Positions 26,594 to 34,823 of a stretch of DNA of 64,000 nucleotides are shown here, piece after piece. The position numbers and the translations under genes are program-made. The notes under the pieces are model-generated. The model made no database searches. It was not told the DNA's origin and saw only the letters and a program-made list of their open reading frames with translations. Position 1 is the stretch's first letter; each line of letters begins with the position of its first letter. This DNA comes from G963663775 sp963664255 (GTDB lineage: Bacteria; Bacillota; Clostridia; Oscillospirales; Butyricicoccaceae). The stretch is taken from contig OY760938.1 in the NCBI GenBank assembly GCA_963664255.1, positions 2,108,001 through 2,172,000 of the forward strand, given 5' to 3'.

Positions 26594-26619
26594 CCTATAT
26601 GCGCAGCTGGGCATATAGG
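26594..26619. repeat. 9-bp hairpin between hprK and glucokinase
   Basis: CCTATATGC and GCATATAGG are perfect arms around an 8-nt loop. No T run follows, so it is not a standard terminator. It may be a protein site or an mRNA-processing hairpin. Confidence 0.5.
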
Positions 26620-26686
26620 CTCTACGTACAAAAGTGCACACGCATATACACCGTAAAGCCTTGTTTAAAAAAAGTGGAGGGGTTAT

Positions 26687-27619
26687 ATGAAACTTGGAAT
26701 CGATTTGGGCGGCACCAACATTGTGGCAGGTATTTGCACAGAAAGCGGTATGCTTTTGACAAAACGCAGTTTACCGACACAAACAGGCGATGCCAATCAG
26801 ATTTGTCAAACCATGCGTCAGCTCGCGATTGATGTTTGCCGGACAACCGGGATTGCACCCGAGCAAATCAACCAAATCGGCATTGGTGTGCCCGGAACAT
26901 TTGACAAGGCAAGCTGCACACTACAATTTGGTACCAATCTTGGTATCCAAGATGTGTGCTTTGCAGAGATTTTTCAGCCGGAGTTTGGGTGTCCTGTGCA
27001 GCTGGATAACGATGGAAACTGTGCGGCACTGGGGGAATATATCAGCGGCGCAGGACGCGGTGGGCGAAATATGGTGATGCTGACCCTCGGCACAGGCATC
27101 GGCGGCGGCATTGTGATGGACGGCAAGCTGTATACAGGCGAAAATCACATTGCCGGAGAGATTGGACATATGGTGATTCAATACGGCGGGCTGCCCTGTA
27201 ATTGCGGAAAATGTGGCTGCTTTGAAGTCTATGCCTCTGCGGTAGGGTTGATACACATGGCGGAAACCGCCATGCAGGGGGAGCGTCAAACCCAACTGCG
27301 GCAGTTGCAGCAGAAAAATGCAGGAAAATTAACCGCGAAGCTGATTTGTGACGCACGAGATGAGGGGGATTCGCTGGCAGACCGTGTGTTTGAGCAATAT
27401 TTGGACTATTTGGCGTGCGGTATCAACAACATCATTGCAATTTTGCAGCCAAAGCTTTTGGTCATTGGCGGTGGACTGTCCGGCTATGGTGAAAAACTCA
27501 TGCGCCCGCTGCGCAGCCGCGTGGAACGAGATTTGATGAAAGCAGGCTGTGAACAGACACAGCTGGTGCTGGCAGAGCTTGGGAATGATGCGGGGCTTGT
27601 AGGAGCTGCTATGCTTTGA
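26687..27619 (+). CDS. glcK: ROK family glucokinase
   Basis: 310 residues. The N-terminus MKLGIDLGGTNIVAGI is the ATP phosphate-binding motif. LDNDGNCAALGEY (about 105) includes the catalytic Asp. TLGTGIGGGIVMDGKLY (about 130) and EIGHMV (about 160) follow. The ROK zinc motif is CNCGKCGCFEVYASA (about 171-185). This is the ROK glucokinase of Gram-positives rather than a ROK repressor, because it has no N-terminal helix-turn-helix. It sits 129 bp after hprK. Other hexoses as substrates cannot be excluded. Confidence 0.9.
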   Translation: MKLGIDLGGTNIVAGICTESGMLLTKRSLPTQTGDANQICQTMRQLAIDVCRTTGIAPEQINQIGIGVPGTFDKASCTLQFGTNLGIQDVCFAEIFQPEFGCPVQLDNDGNCAALGEYISGAGRGGRNMVMLTLGTGIGGGIVMDGKLYTGENHIAGEIGHMVIQYGGLPCNCGKCGCFEVYASAVGLIHMAETAMQGERQTQLRQLQQKNAGKLTAKLICDARDEGDSLADRVFEQYLDYLACGINNIIAILQPKLLVIGGGLSGYGEKLMRPLRSRVERDLMKAGCEQTQLVLAELGNDAGLVGAAML

Positions 27620-27688
27620 TAAAAATAGGCGATTTTGGGGTTTTATATGTTACAAGTGTTACACTTTGTGAATCCGTGACGCTTTGTG

Positions 27689-27717
27689 TTGCATTTCTTT
27701 CCTATGAATGGTATAAT
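27689..27717 (+). promoter_or_regulatory. Probable sigma-A promoter of the amidase gene
   Basis: TTGCAT (27689-27694), 17-bp spacer, perfect TATAAT (27712-27717), about 50 bp before the start codon. Confidence 0.75.
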
Positions 27718-27764
27718 ACAAATGTTTTAAAGAAAAGGCTATTTATCATAAAAAGGAAGATTTT

Positions 27765-29465
27765 ATGCATCTTTTACATCCATTATATCATCGAATTTTA
27801 AAGAAAACGGCGGCGGTGCTGCTCAGTGGCTGCATTGCATTTGGCAGCAGCGTTTCGGCATTTGCGGCGCAGATGGATGCGACCGCGGCAGACCCCGAAG
27901 GTGCGGCGGTGTCCCAAAGCACCGAGTATGCGGTGGCAAGCAACCTGTTGGCGGCAACGTCACCCGCACAGACCACGGACAGCATTGAACTCGACGGCAC
28001 GCCAGTGCAGCCAGAGGTTTATAAAATCAATAATGAGAACTATTTTAAACTGCGCGATATTGCCTATCTTTTGCAGGACACCAACAGCAAATTCAGCGTA
28101 AACTGGGACGCTGCCACCAGCAGCATTTTGTTGAAGACAGGGGAGGGATATACGTCCGTTGGCGGCGAAATGTCCTACTCCGGCGTAGGAGCGGCGGTGC
28201 TGTCCCATGCCAGCGTGCTAGTCAATGGTGTGCAGGCAAATATGACGGCGTATAACATTGCAGGCAACAATTATTTTCGCTTGCGTGATATTGGTAATCA
28301 AGTTGGGTTCCAAGTGGATTATGACGATGCGGAAGATATTGTGCTGTTGGATTCCGGCACGCCTGTAGAGGCGTATACGGTGGCGTTTAACATGAACGGA
28401 CGCGGCAGCGCGCTTTCGGCACTCACGGATTTGAAAGAAGGCAGTACCATTGCGGCGCCGACGGTGGCAGCCGTGTCCGGCTATATGGTGGCAGGTTGGT
28501 ATCAAGATAGCGGCTGCACGGATAAGTGGGATTTTACAAACGATACCGTGAGCCGTGACATGACGCTGTATGCCAAGTGGGTGAAAGCCTATGCCGTCGA
28601 ATTTGAGATGAATGGTCACGGCACGCAAATTGAAAAAAAGACCAATGTGCCAGAGGGCACCTTGCTGCAGAAGCCGACACCCAGCGCAAGCGGATATGTG
28701 TTCGGCGGTTGGTATGCAGAGCGCGGTTGCTATACGGCATGGGATTTCAGCAGCGATAAAGTCGGTTCGGACATGGTGCTATATGCAAAATGGACGTCTG
28801 TGGACAATGCAAACCCCACCACAGGGGACGATGATACGGCGAATAATGGCACCACACCAACACCAACGACAAATGGCCGCAACGACGGGGTTCTGACGAT
28901 TTTGATTGATGCGGGACACGGCGGCGATGACAGCGGTGCTGGCAGCGTGGCAGCGGGCGTTTATGAAAAGGATTTGTGCTTGCGCACGGCGCTCAAATTG
29001 CGGGATTTATTGCAGGCTTCCGGTGTGAAGGTCATCATGACCCGCACAACTGACGTTTCGTTGCCGAAGGCAAGTCGTGTGCCGTATATTGAAAAGAATG
29101 CAGATGTATTGGATTTGATTGTTTGCATTCATTTAAATTCCGCGGATGCAACCAGTGCAAAGGGCTGCGAAATGTTGGTGCCGGATAGTGAGCAGGAGAG
29201 CACAGGCGAAAGCACCGCGATTGCAAAGCTGTTCCTTGCGCAATATGTTTCGCTCGGTGTGAACAATCGCGGCATCAAAGAACGCCCGAATTTGTATATG
29301 ATTAAAGCCGCGGTTGCGGCAGGGGTGCCGATTGCATTTAGTGAATACTGCTTTTTGAGCAATGCAGAGGATTATGCGTTCGTCAGCACAGATGCAGGTC
29401 TGCAGGCCGAAGCACAGGCAATGTATACTGCCATTATGCAGTATTACAAAACAGCAGCCTATTAA
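27765..29465 (+). CDS. Exported N-acetylmuramoyl-L-alanine amidase with stalk and InlB B-repeats
   Basis: 566 residues. A signal peptide (about 1-35, ending SVSAFAA) precedes a copper-amine-oxidase-like stalk domain (about 70-190; NYFKLRDIAYLL, NYFRLRDIGNQVGF). Two InlB/Listeria-Bacteroides B-repeats follow (about 205-275 and 276-345), each ending GWY...W.F...LYAKW. After a Thr-rich linker comes Amidase_3 (about 378-560), with zinc ligands in DAGHGG, YEKDL and CIHLNS and the catalytic Glu in FSEYCFLSN. It cuts the amide between MurNAc and the stem peptide during wall remodelling. No anchor is visible. Confidence 0.9.
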   Translation: MHLLHPLYHRILKKTAAVLLSGCIAFGSSVSAFAAQMDATAADPEGAAVSQSTEYAVASNLLAATSPAQTTDSIELDGTPVQPEVYKINNENYFKLRDIAYLLQDTNSKFSVNWDAATSSILLKTGEGYTSVGGEMSYSGVGAAVLSHASVLVNGVQANMTAYNIAGNNYFRLRDIGNQVGFQVDYDDAEDIVLLDSGTPVEAYTVAFNMNGRGSALSALTDLKEGSTIAAPTVAAVSGYMVAGWYQDSGCTDKWDFTNDTVSRDMTLYAKWVKAYAVEFEMNGHGTQIEKKTNVPEGTLLQKPTPSASGYVFGGWYAERGCYTAWDFSSDKVGSDMVLYAKWTSVDNANPTTGDDDTANNGTTPTPTTNGRNDGVLTILIDAGHGGDDSGAGSVAAGVYEKDLCLRTALKLRDLLQASGVKVIMTRTTDVSLPKASRVPYIEKNADVLDLIVCIHLNSADATSAKGCEMLVPDSEQESTGESTAIAKLFLAQYVSLGVNNRGIKERPNLYMIKAAVAAGVPIAFSEYCFLSNAEDYAFVSTDAGLQAEAQAMYTAIMQYYKTAAY

Positions 29466-29540
29466 GAATACATAATTTGCATACCATTTGGCATACCATA
29501 AAAGCAAAGACGACAAAGCATTAAGAGGAGAAGCAAGCAT

Positions 29541-29951
29541 ATGCAGGAAAGCAGGGTTGCAGGGGCAGCTGCAAAACATCAGGCGGGATACAACTGCGCG
29601 CAAGCGGTTGTATGTACCTATTGCGATTTGTTCGGTGTGGCGGAAGAAACCGCCTATAAACTGGCAGAGGCATTCGGACTGGGAATGGGCACACAGGATA
29701 CGTGTGGTGCACTGACAGGTGCGTTAATGGTTGCCGGACTGATGAACAGCGGGGGAGCAGATGCCCCGGGAAAAACCAAGGGTGCAACCTACCGCATTGC
29801 GCGCGAGTTGACAGCGGCATTCAATGAGCACATTGGCGCGGTGATGTGCCGTGACATCAAAACACCGCCTGTGAAGAGCAGCTGTGCAGAGTGCGTGGAA
29901 TATGCGGCACGTTTGGTAGAAGAACGTTTGCTGGAAAAATCATCAAAGTAA
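29541..29951 (+). CDS. C_GCAxxG_C_C family protein
   Basis: 136 residues. The family pattern is clear: GYNCAQAVVCTYCD, FGLGMGTQDTCGALTGALM (the C-GA core), then VMCRDI and SSCAECVEYAARL. The spaced cysteines suggest a redox or metal-binding role. Family members are sometimes found with electron-transfer proteins, but the function is not established. AGAGGAGAAGC precedes the ATG. It follows the amidase by 75 bp and ends at a terminator, so the two may be cotranscribed. Confidence 0.85.
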   Translation: MQESRVAGAAAKHQAGYNCAQAVVCTYCDLFGVAEETAYKLAEAFGLGMGTQDTCGALTGALMVAGLMNSGGADAPGKTKGATYRIARELTAAFNEHIGAVMCRDIKTPPVKSSCAECVEYAARLVEERLLEKSSK

Positions 29952-29954
29952 CAA

Positions 29955-29997
29955 AAGCAGAGTGCTGGGATTGCGGAAAATCTCAGCACTCTGCTTC
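29955..29997 (+). terminator. Rho-independent terminator after the C_GCAxxG gene
   Basis: AAGCAGAGTGCTGGGATT pairs with AATCTCAGCACTCTGCTT with one bulged base, followed by CTTCTTTTC. Confidence 0.8.
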
Positions 29998-30108
29998 TTC
30001 TTTTCAGGAGATACCGGTACCGCTTCGACAGCGTATGACAAAAACTGCAAAACCGATATAGTATACTGGGAGTAGGATATGACGAACTGCATGAAGGAGG
30101 AACTGGGA

Positions 30109-30327
30109 ATGTGGTATAAGAAAATGATGTTGACCAAGAATCAGATGGAGGGTGGCATTTATCAAACCAATGGCATCTTGGCATTGGACGGGGATGTCTG
30201 TGTGGATGCGATATTGGATGTTTCACAGCATGAGGGCATGGTGAGCAAGCTGGTCGGTGTGCTCAACCATAGAGAGGTTTCGCTGCTGCACTTCCGAGAA
30301 GTGGTGGAGGATTACATCAACGCTTGA
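30109..30327 (+). CDS. Small uncharacterised protein
   Basis: 72 residues starting MWYKKMMLTKNQMEGGIYQT. AAGGAGG lies 8 bp upstream of this ATG; an in-frame ATG 30 bp earlier has no such site. The C-terminal half, VGVLNHREVSLLHFREVVED, looks like a compact helical domain of the DUF6514 kind found in clostridia; I am not sure of that name. It is soluble, with no Cys pair or membrane span. It has its own terminator and seems to be a single-gene unit. Function unknown. Confidence 0.7.
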   Translation: MWYKKMMLTKNQMEGGIYQTNGILALDGDVCVDAILDVSQHEGMVSKLVGVLNHREVSLLHFREVVEDYINA

Positions 30328-30383
30328 TGCGCTGGATAAAGCAGACTTCGTAGGAGCGGCTTCATCCAATACTGTATATATCG

Positions 30384-30432
30384 AAAAAAGCACGCTTTTG
30401 CAGAAAAAGACTGTAAAAGCGTGCTTTTTTTC
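30384..30432 (+). terminator. Terminator between the small protein and the leftward DUF6734 gene
   Basis: AAAAAAGCACGCTTTTGCAG pairs with CTGTAAAAGCGTGCTTTTTT around a 7-nt loop. T runs lie on both strands, and the right arm abuts the stop codon of the leftward gene, so it is probably bidirectional. Confidence 0.88.
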
Positions 30433-31279
30433 AGAAATATACTTGTAATGACGGGATTGCCGCAGCAATCTGCGCGTAAAAGGGGAAGTCTTTGGACAGA
30501 CGCACGGCACAGCGGCGGCAAAAGGCTTCGTTTGCAGCGGTGTTGTTTCGAAGCTGTTGTTTATGTCCCCAGATATGTGTAAAATAGTTCTGTTTTGTGC
30601 CAAACAAGGCAGGAAGGTCAGAAAATACGGTCAAACGTGACTGCTTTGCCGCAATCCGCATGGACAGCATCCGCTGTTCTGCAAAGACCATATAGGTGAG
30701 GGTATTGTCTGCCATAGGGGTGTGCAGCATGAATTGGAGGGCGTGCTCTGTATAGTCTGCAAGCAGTGCTGCGTCAAAAAAGCAGGTGAGTGCGGTGTTG
30801 CAGGGGCGCACGGTCCAATCCAAGGCAGAAAGGTCGGTGTCAGTGCGAAAATGCGCAGCATCGGGGTAGATTTCGGGCAGGATGTCCTCTTGATGAATCA
30901 CGGCGACATCGCAGTTTTGGCACAGCGGGGCAATGTCACGCCACACGATAAAATCGGTATCCAGCATGACGCAAGGTGCAGACATTTGACGCAGGGCAAA
31001 CAGCTTGCCAGCCGCCCAATAAATGTGCGGAGAAATGGTGGCGGGGATGTCTGTGAGGGTGTCATATATGCCGTCATCCCAGAGCAGTTCTAAGCCAAGC
31101 GCACGATAATAAGCGGCACCGATGGCATCGGTTATCATGCGGATGGAATGACCTGCTTTGCGCCAAGTCAGTGCAGACAACATGGTGGTGAATAACTCGA
31201 AGGGCTCTACAGCATAGGGCGTGTTTGCAGGATGGCGTGCAAAAAACGGAGCTGTCCAGTTGCTGTGAAATGCCCTCAT
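30431..31279 (-). CDS. Glycosyltransferase-like DUF6734 protein
   Basis: 282 residues starting MRAFHSNWTAPFFARHP. It contains PCVMLDTDFIVWRDI near residue 100, a DxD-like motif such as GT-A glycosyltransferases use for nucleotide-sugar and metal. The segments PCNTALTCFF, YMVFAEQRMLSM and NYFTHIWGHK also fit DUF6734. No membrane span is visible. I chose this ATG because it overlaps the upstream gene's stop as ATGA; a longer in-frame start would lie inside that gene. Transfer of a sugar to a surface or protein acceptor is inference. Confidence 0.72.
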   Translation of the reverse strand: MRAFHSNWTAPFFARHPANTPYAVEPFELFTTMLSALTWRKAGHSIRMITDAIGAAYYRALGLELLWDDGIYDTLTDIPATISPHIYWAAGKLFALRQMSAPCVMLDTDFIVWRDIAPLCQNCDVAVIHQEDILPEIYPDAAHFRTDTDLSALDWTVRPCNTALTCFFDAALLADYTEHALQFMLHTPMADNTLTYMVFAEQRMLSMRIAAKQSRLTVFSDLPALFGTKQNYFTHIWGHKQQLRNNTAANEAFCRRCAVRLSKDFPFYAQIAAAIPSLQVYF

Positions 31280-31680
31280 ATCAAATCCAAGCCATAGCCG
31301 CCCAGTGCGCTTGTGCCCGAAAGGGCAAACGAACCAGAGGTGTACCAAGAGCTGAACGAGGAGAGATAAGAGGTGAGGTAGGACGAAAGCCAAGAGCCGG
31401 AGCCAGAACCGATGGGATAGGCGACACAGCCGCCCATTTGGGGATATTGGATTTCGGTTTTGGTTTCATACCAACCGATATGTACGGGAGGCGTCAGAAA
31501 TACACCTTGAGGTGCTTGCGCTGTGGGCGTAGGGGTGGCAGATGGTGGATTTGCGGGCGGGGGCGTAAAATGCTTTGCATAGCTGTCTGCGTCAAAAACA
31601 ACACCATCCTTCTCACGGAATGTGGAATCAAGCTGCGCAATGGCTGCAGGATGCTGTGTGGTCGATGCTGGGTGGGACAT
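31276..31680 (-). CDS. Pro- and Ser-rich uncharacterised protein
   Basis: 134 residues. The N-terminal third is polar (MSHPASTTQHPAAIAQLDST). A Pro/Thr/Ala stretch follows (about 38-60). Next comes VHIGWYETKTEIQYPQMGG, and then a tail made of Ser, Tyr, Gly and Leu (SGSWLSSYLTSYLSSFSSW). No signal peptide or known domain is visible. GGAAGGAG precedes the ATG, and a promoter fits upstream. Its stop is fused (ATGA) to the start of the glycosyltransferase-like gene, so the two are made together. A role as a modified or surface protein is only a guess. Confidence 0.65.
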   Translation of the reverse strand: MSHPASTTQHPAAIAQLDSTFREKDGVVFDADSYAKHFTPPPANPPSATPTPTAQAPQGVFLTPPVHIGWYETKTEIQYPQMGGCVAYPIGSGSGSWLSSYLTSYLSSFSSWYTSGSFALSGTSALGGYGLDLI

Positions 31681-31732
31681 ATCGGGACACGCTCCTTCCA
31701 GTAAAAGCTAAAGTTGCAAAATGTCTACTAAT

Positions 31733-31761
31733 ATTATAGAGGTTTTTGGAGAAAATCACAA
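31733..31761 (-). promoter_or_regulatory. Probable promoter of the Pro/Ser-rich and DUF6734 pair
   Basis: On the reverse strand, TTGTGA (31756-31761), 17-bp spacer, perfect TATAAT (31733-31738). It diverges from the FkbM promoter 31 bp away. Confidence 0.6.
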
Positions 31762-31791
31762 TGCCTATTTCAGAACAAATGCCATGGTTTC

Positions 31792-31820
31792 TTTACTTTT
31801 TTTGCGAATGGACGTATAAT
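31792..31820 (+). promoter_or_regulatory. Probable promoter of the FkbM methyltransferase gene
   Basis: TTTACT (31792-31797), 17-bp spacer, perfect TATAAT (31815-31820). The leader is only about 23 nt to the TTG start. Confidence 0.6.
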
Positions 31821-31849
31821 CTAACAAAACGGCATGTGGAGGAACAAAA

Positions 31850-32932
31850 TTGGAGTTTATCAAGGAAATTGAGCCAATGTGGGAGCGGCTGCAGCGGGAA
31901 ACCCGTCCGATTGTGTTATATGGAATGGGAGATGGAGCAGAAAAAATCCTGCGGGTGTTTGCGTCTTATGGTGTTTCGGTGGCGGCGGTGTTTGCGAGCG
32001 ATGAATTCGTGCGGGGGCACAGCTTTGCGGGGTATCGTGTGCAGAAGCTTTCGCAGGTCATTGCGGAATATGGGGAGGATATTGTAATTGCGATTGCATT
32101 TGCATCCCAGCGTCCGGAAGTGCTGCAAAAAATGTATGCGCTGGATGCGCACTATGATGTTGTGGCACCGGATGTGCCCGTGATGGGAGAAGGCTTGTTT
32201 GACCATGCCTATGTGCAGGCGCACAAGGAGCAGCTGATGCGTGTGGAAGCCCTGCTGGCGGATGAATGGTCCCATCGGGTGTTTCAAAACAGCATCGCCT
32301 ATCGATTGAGCGGGCGGCTGCGATATTTGCGTGATTGTGAAAGCAGTAAGGATGAAGTGTTTCAAACGATTCTGCGCCCCTGTGCAAGCGAACACTTCGT
32401 GGATTTGGGCGCGTATAACGGCGATACCATTCGGGAATTGCTGCAATATACAGATGGGAAATATGCAAGCATCACGGCACTGGAACCCGACAGACGCAAC
32501 TATAAAAAGCTGCGAAAATATGTAGACAGCAGCTTGAACGGCAATGCTGCTGCCTATCACGCCGGTGCATGGGAAACGGATGACATACTTTGCTTTGCGG
32601 CAAAGGCAGGCAGAAATTCTGCGCTGAGTGGAAACGGAACAGAAACCACCATGCGTGCAGTGGACAGTTTGCTGGCGGGTGCACCCTGCACCCTGCTGAA
32701 GCTGGATGTAGAAGGTGCGGAGCGGCAGGCATTGCTTGGTGCGAAACAGACGATGCAAACCCATCGACCCAAAATCAATCTGGCACTATATCATCGTACG
32801 GAAGACTTGTTCGATTTGCCGCTGCTAGTGCACGAGCTGTGTGCGGACTATCAATTCTATCTGCGGCATCATCCCTATGTGCCAGCATGGGACACCAATT
32901 TGTATGCTGTGCCGCGGCAGAAGAATCTATGA
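31850..32932 (+). CDS. FkbM family SAM-dependent methyltransferase
   Basis: 360 residues from a TTG preceded by GTGGAGGA. The N-terminal part (about 20-130) is a Rossmann-like nucleotide-binding region (IVLYGMGDGAEKILRVF). The FkbM methyltransferase domain (about 170-340) shows FVDLGAYNGDTIREL motif I, ITALEPDRRNY motif II and LLKLDVEGAERQALLGA. Such enzymes O-methylate sugars or polyketides. The divergent glycosyltransferase-like gene suggests modification of a surface glycan; that is inference. No acceptor can be named. Confidence 0.87.
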   Translation: MEFIKEIEPMWERLQRETRPIVLYGMGDGAEKILRVFASYGVSVAAVFASDEFVRGHSFAGYRVQKLSQVIAEYGEDIVIAIAFASQRPEVLQKMYALDAHYDVVAPDVPVMGEGLFDHAYVQAHKEQLMRVEALLADEWSHRVFQNSIAYRLSGRLRYLRDCESSKDEVFQTILRPCASEHFVDLGAYNGDTIRELLQYTDGKYASITALEPDRRNYKKLRKYVDSSLNGNAAAYHAGAWETDDILCFAAKAGRNSALSGNGTETTMRAVDSLLAGAPCTLLKLDVEGAERQALLGAKQTMQTHRPKINLALYHRTEDLFDLPLLVHELCADYQFYLRHHPYVPAWDTNLYAVPRQKNL

Positions 32933-33015
32933 AAAGCACTGGAAATTTTGGGCGAAAACGTGTATACTCAATAGTATATGCCGCAAGGTAATCTTTTAGA
33001 AGGAGTCGATAAAAA

Positions 33016-33450
33016 ATGGCAACTGCAAACGGATGTTTTTATTGTGACGCACATCATGAAGTACGTGAGTCTATTATGATGGAGGTTGGCAAGCTCAAGG
33101 CAAGCACCCTGTATCTGTTCAAGGATCAGGCGCATAAGGGCCGCTGTGCATTGGCACTGGCTGACCACAAGAAGGAGCTGTGCGAATGTGACGACCAGGA
33201 GCGTCGTGATTTTGCAGATGATTTGGCAGCGGCTTCCGGTGCAATCAAGAAGCTGTGGGGCTGCACAAAGCTGAACCTTGGCTCTTATGGCGACACCAAT
33301 CCGCACCTACATTTCCATATTGTACCGAAGTATGAGGGCGGTTTTGAATTTGGCGGCAGCTTTGCCATCACCAATCCGGAACCGGTGGTGCTGACTGATG
33401 CAGAATACAACGAAATGATTGCGGCACTGAAAAAGGAATTGAGCATCTAA
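33016..33450 (+). CDS. HIT family nucleotide-binding protein
   Basis: 144 residues. The histidine triad HLHFHIVPK is at about residue 97-105, preceded by KLNLGSYGDTNPH. The N-terminal CFYCDAHHEV carries a possible zinc pair, as in some Hint-type proteins. HIT proteins hydrolyse or transfer nucleoside monophosphates attached to small groups; the true substrate is not visible. AGAAGGAG lies upstream of the ATG. A GTATACT box near 32963 could be its promoter. It is a single-gene unit. Confidence 0.88.
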   Translation: MATANGCFYCDAHHEVRESIMMEVGKLKASTLYLFKDQAHKGRCALALADHKKELCECDDQERRDFADDLAAASGAIKKLWGCTKLNLGSYGDTNPHLHFHIVPKYEGGFEFGGSFAITNPEPVVLTDAEYNEMIAALKKELSI

Positions 33451-33471
33451 ATTCTTCTGAAATGATGCATG

Positions 33472-33512
33472 AGAAGGCGTGGGTCTGTGAGAGCAGGCGC
33501 ATGCCTTCTTTG
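33472..33512 (+). terminator. Probable terminator after the HIT gene
   Basis: AGAAGGCGTG pairs with CATGCCTTCT, including one G-T pair, around an 18-nt loop, followed by a weak T run. Confidence 0.55.
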
Positions 33513-33585
33513 CGTGCAGGAGAAGCACAAGCGGCGCATAGAAAACCCCGAACCGGCATACAGTAGGGTTGGGAGGGGATGTTTG

Positions 33586-34722
33586 ATGAAAAAATGGATT
33601 TGCCTGTGTTTATGTATGCTGCTGCAGCAGCACGCAGCAGCCTTGCCAACGATGGGAGCACTGTATGCCAAATCTGCGGCACTCTATGACAGTACGGGAC
33701 AAATGCTTTATGAATACAATGCGGAACAGCCGCTACAGCCAGCCAGTGTGACCAAAATCATGACCATGCTGCTCGTGATGGAGGCTGTGGACAGCGGAAA
33801 AGCACAGTGGTCAGACTTGGTGACGGCAAGCGCTTATGCCGCCAGCATGGGAGGGACGCAGATTTGGCTCAAGGTGGGGGAGCAGCTTTCGCTCGATGAA
33901 ATGATGAAAGCCATTGCGGTCGGCTCTGCAAATGATTGCGCAGTGGCGGTAGCAGAGCATTTGGCAGGCACAGAGGATGCCTTTGTAGAGCAGATGAATA
34001 TTCGTGCCAAAGAGCTGGGCTGCACCAGCACAACCTTTATCAATGCCAATGGATTGGATGCGGACGGTAAAAAGACCTTGACCTCAGCCCGGGATTTGGC
34101 GCTGATTTCGGTAGAGCTGCTAAAACACCCCCAAATTTTGGACTATACAACCATTTGGATGGACAGCGTGCGCAATGGGGAATTTCAGCTGGCGAATACC
34201 AATAAAATGCTGCGCAGCTATGATGGCTTGATTGGGCTTAAAACAGGCTATATTTCGCAAGCGGGATTTTGTATTTCTGCTGCTGCCGAGCGGGATGGCT
34301 TGACCTTGATTGCAACCGTGATGGGTGCGCCGACCAAGGAAAATCGCATGGCGGATGCTACGGCACTGCTGAATTACGGGTATGCCAACTATCGACTCTA
34401 TACACCGGACTTGTCGGCACTGCCGGAAAGTCTGCCCGTTACCATGGGCAAAGAATCCGCAGTAGCGCCAGTGGTGGACGGGGCAGACAGCATTGTGGTG
34501 GAAAAAGAACGGGCAGACGCGCTGCAAATTCGCATTGAGCTGCCTGAAAAGCTGGAAGCACCCATTGTACAGGGGCAGCGCATTGGTCAGCTCAAGGTGC
34601 TGGATGGCGATACGGAAAAGATGGTTTTGCCCATTACAGCTGGTGCAACCATACAGCGGATGGATTTTTTTGATATTTTCGGTACATTTGTGAAACTGGT
34701 GCTGATGAAGCAGGGTGCATGA
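33586..34722 (+). CDS. dacF: D-alanyl-D-alanine carboxypeptidase (S11 penicillin-binding protein)
   Basis: 378 residues. A signal peptide (about 1-20, KKWICLCLCMLLQQHAAA) leads to the S11 catalytic domain. The SxxK motif SVTK is at 54-57, SAND (the SxN motif) at about 110 and KTG in GLKTGYISQAGF at about 212. The C-terminal PBP5_C-type beta domain spans about 285-365. It removes the last D-Ala from wall stem peptides. The start follows GGGAGGGG; a longer in-frame start 117 bp upstream would lose the signal sequence. The DacF label is by similarity to spore or wall carboxypeptidases and is tentative. Confidence 0.9.
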   Translation: MKKWICLCLCMLLQQHAAALPTMGALYAKSAALYDSTGQMLYEYNAEQPLQPASVTKIMTMLLVMEAVDSGKAQWSDLVTASAYAASMGGTQIWLKVGEQLSLDEMMKAIAVGSANDCAVAVAEHLAGTEDAFVEQMNIRAKELGCTSTTFINANGLDADGKKTLTSARDLALISVELLKHPQILDYTTIWMDSVRNGEFQLANTNKMLRSYDGLIGLKTGYISQAGFCISAAAERDGLTLIATVMGAPTKENRMADATALLNYGYANYRLYTPDLSALPESLPVTMGKESAVAPVVDGADSIVVEKERADALQIRIELPEKLEAPIVQGQRIGQLKVLDGDTEKMVLPITAGATIQRMDFFDIFGTFVKLVLMKQGA

Positions 34723-34760
34723 AATTCACAAATTTTTACCGACAAATATCCTGAATTTAG

Positions 34761-34789
34761 TTGTAATTTTGTATCGGCTATGGTAACAT
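34761..34789 (+). promoter_or_regulatory. Possible promoter of the small P-loop gene
   Basis: TTGTAA (34761-34766), 17-bp spacer, TAACAT (34784-34789). The -10 element is weak. Confidence 0.4.
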
Positions 34790-34823
34790 AATCATAACCT
34801 CAAAGGTTGGGAGGAAAAACATT

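Noticed and set aside
26557..26832. 91-codon frame between hprK and glucokinase
   Set aside because: It overlaps the well-supported glucokinase start by about 145 bp in another frame and has no domain.
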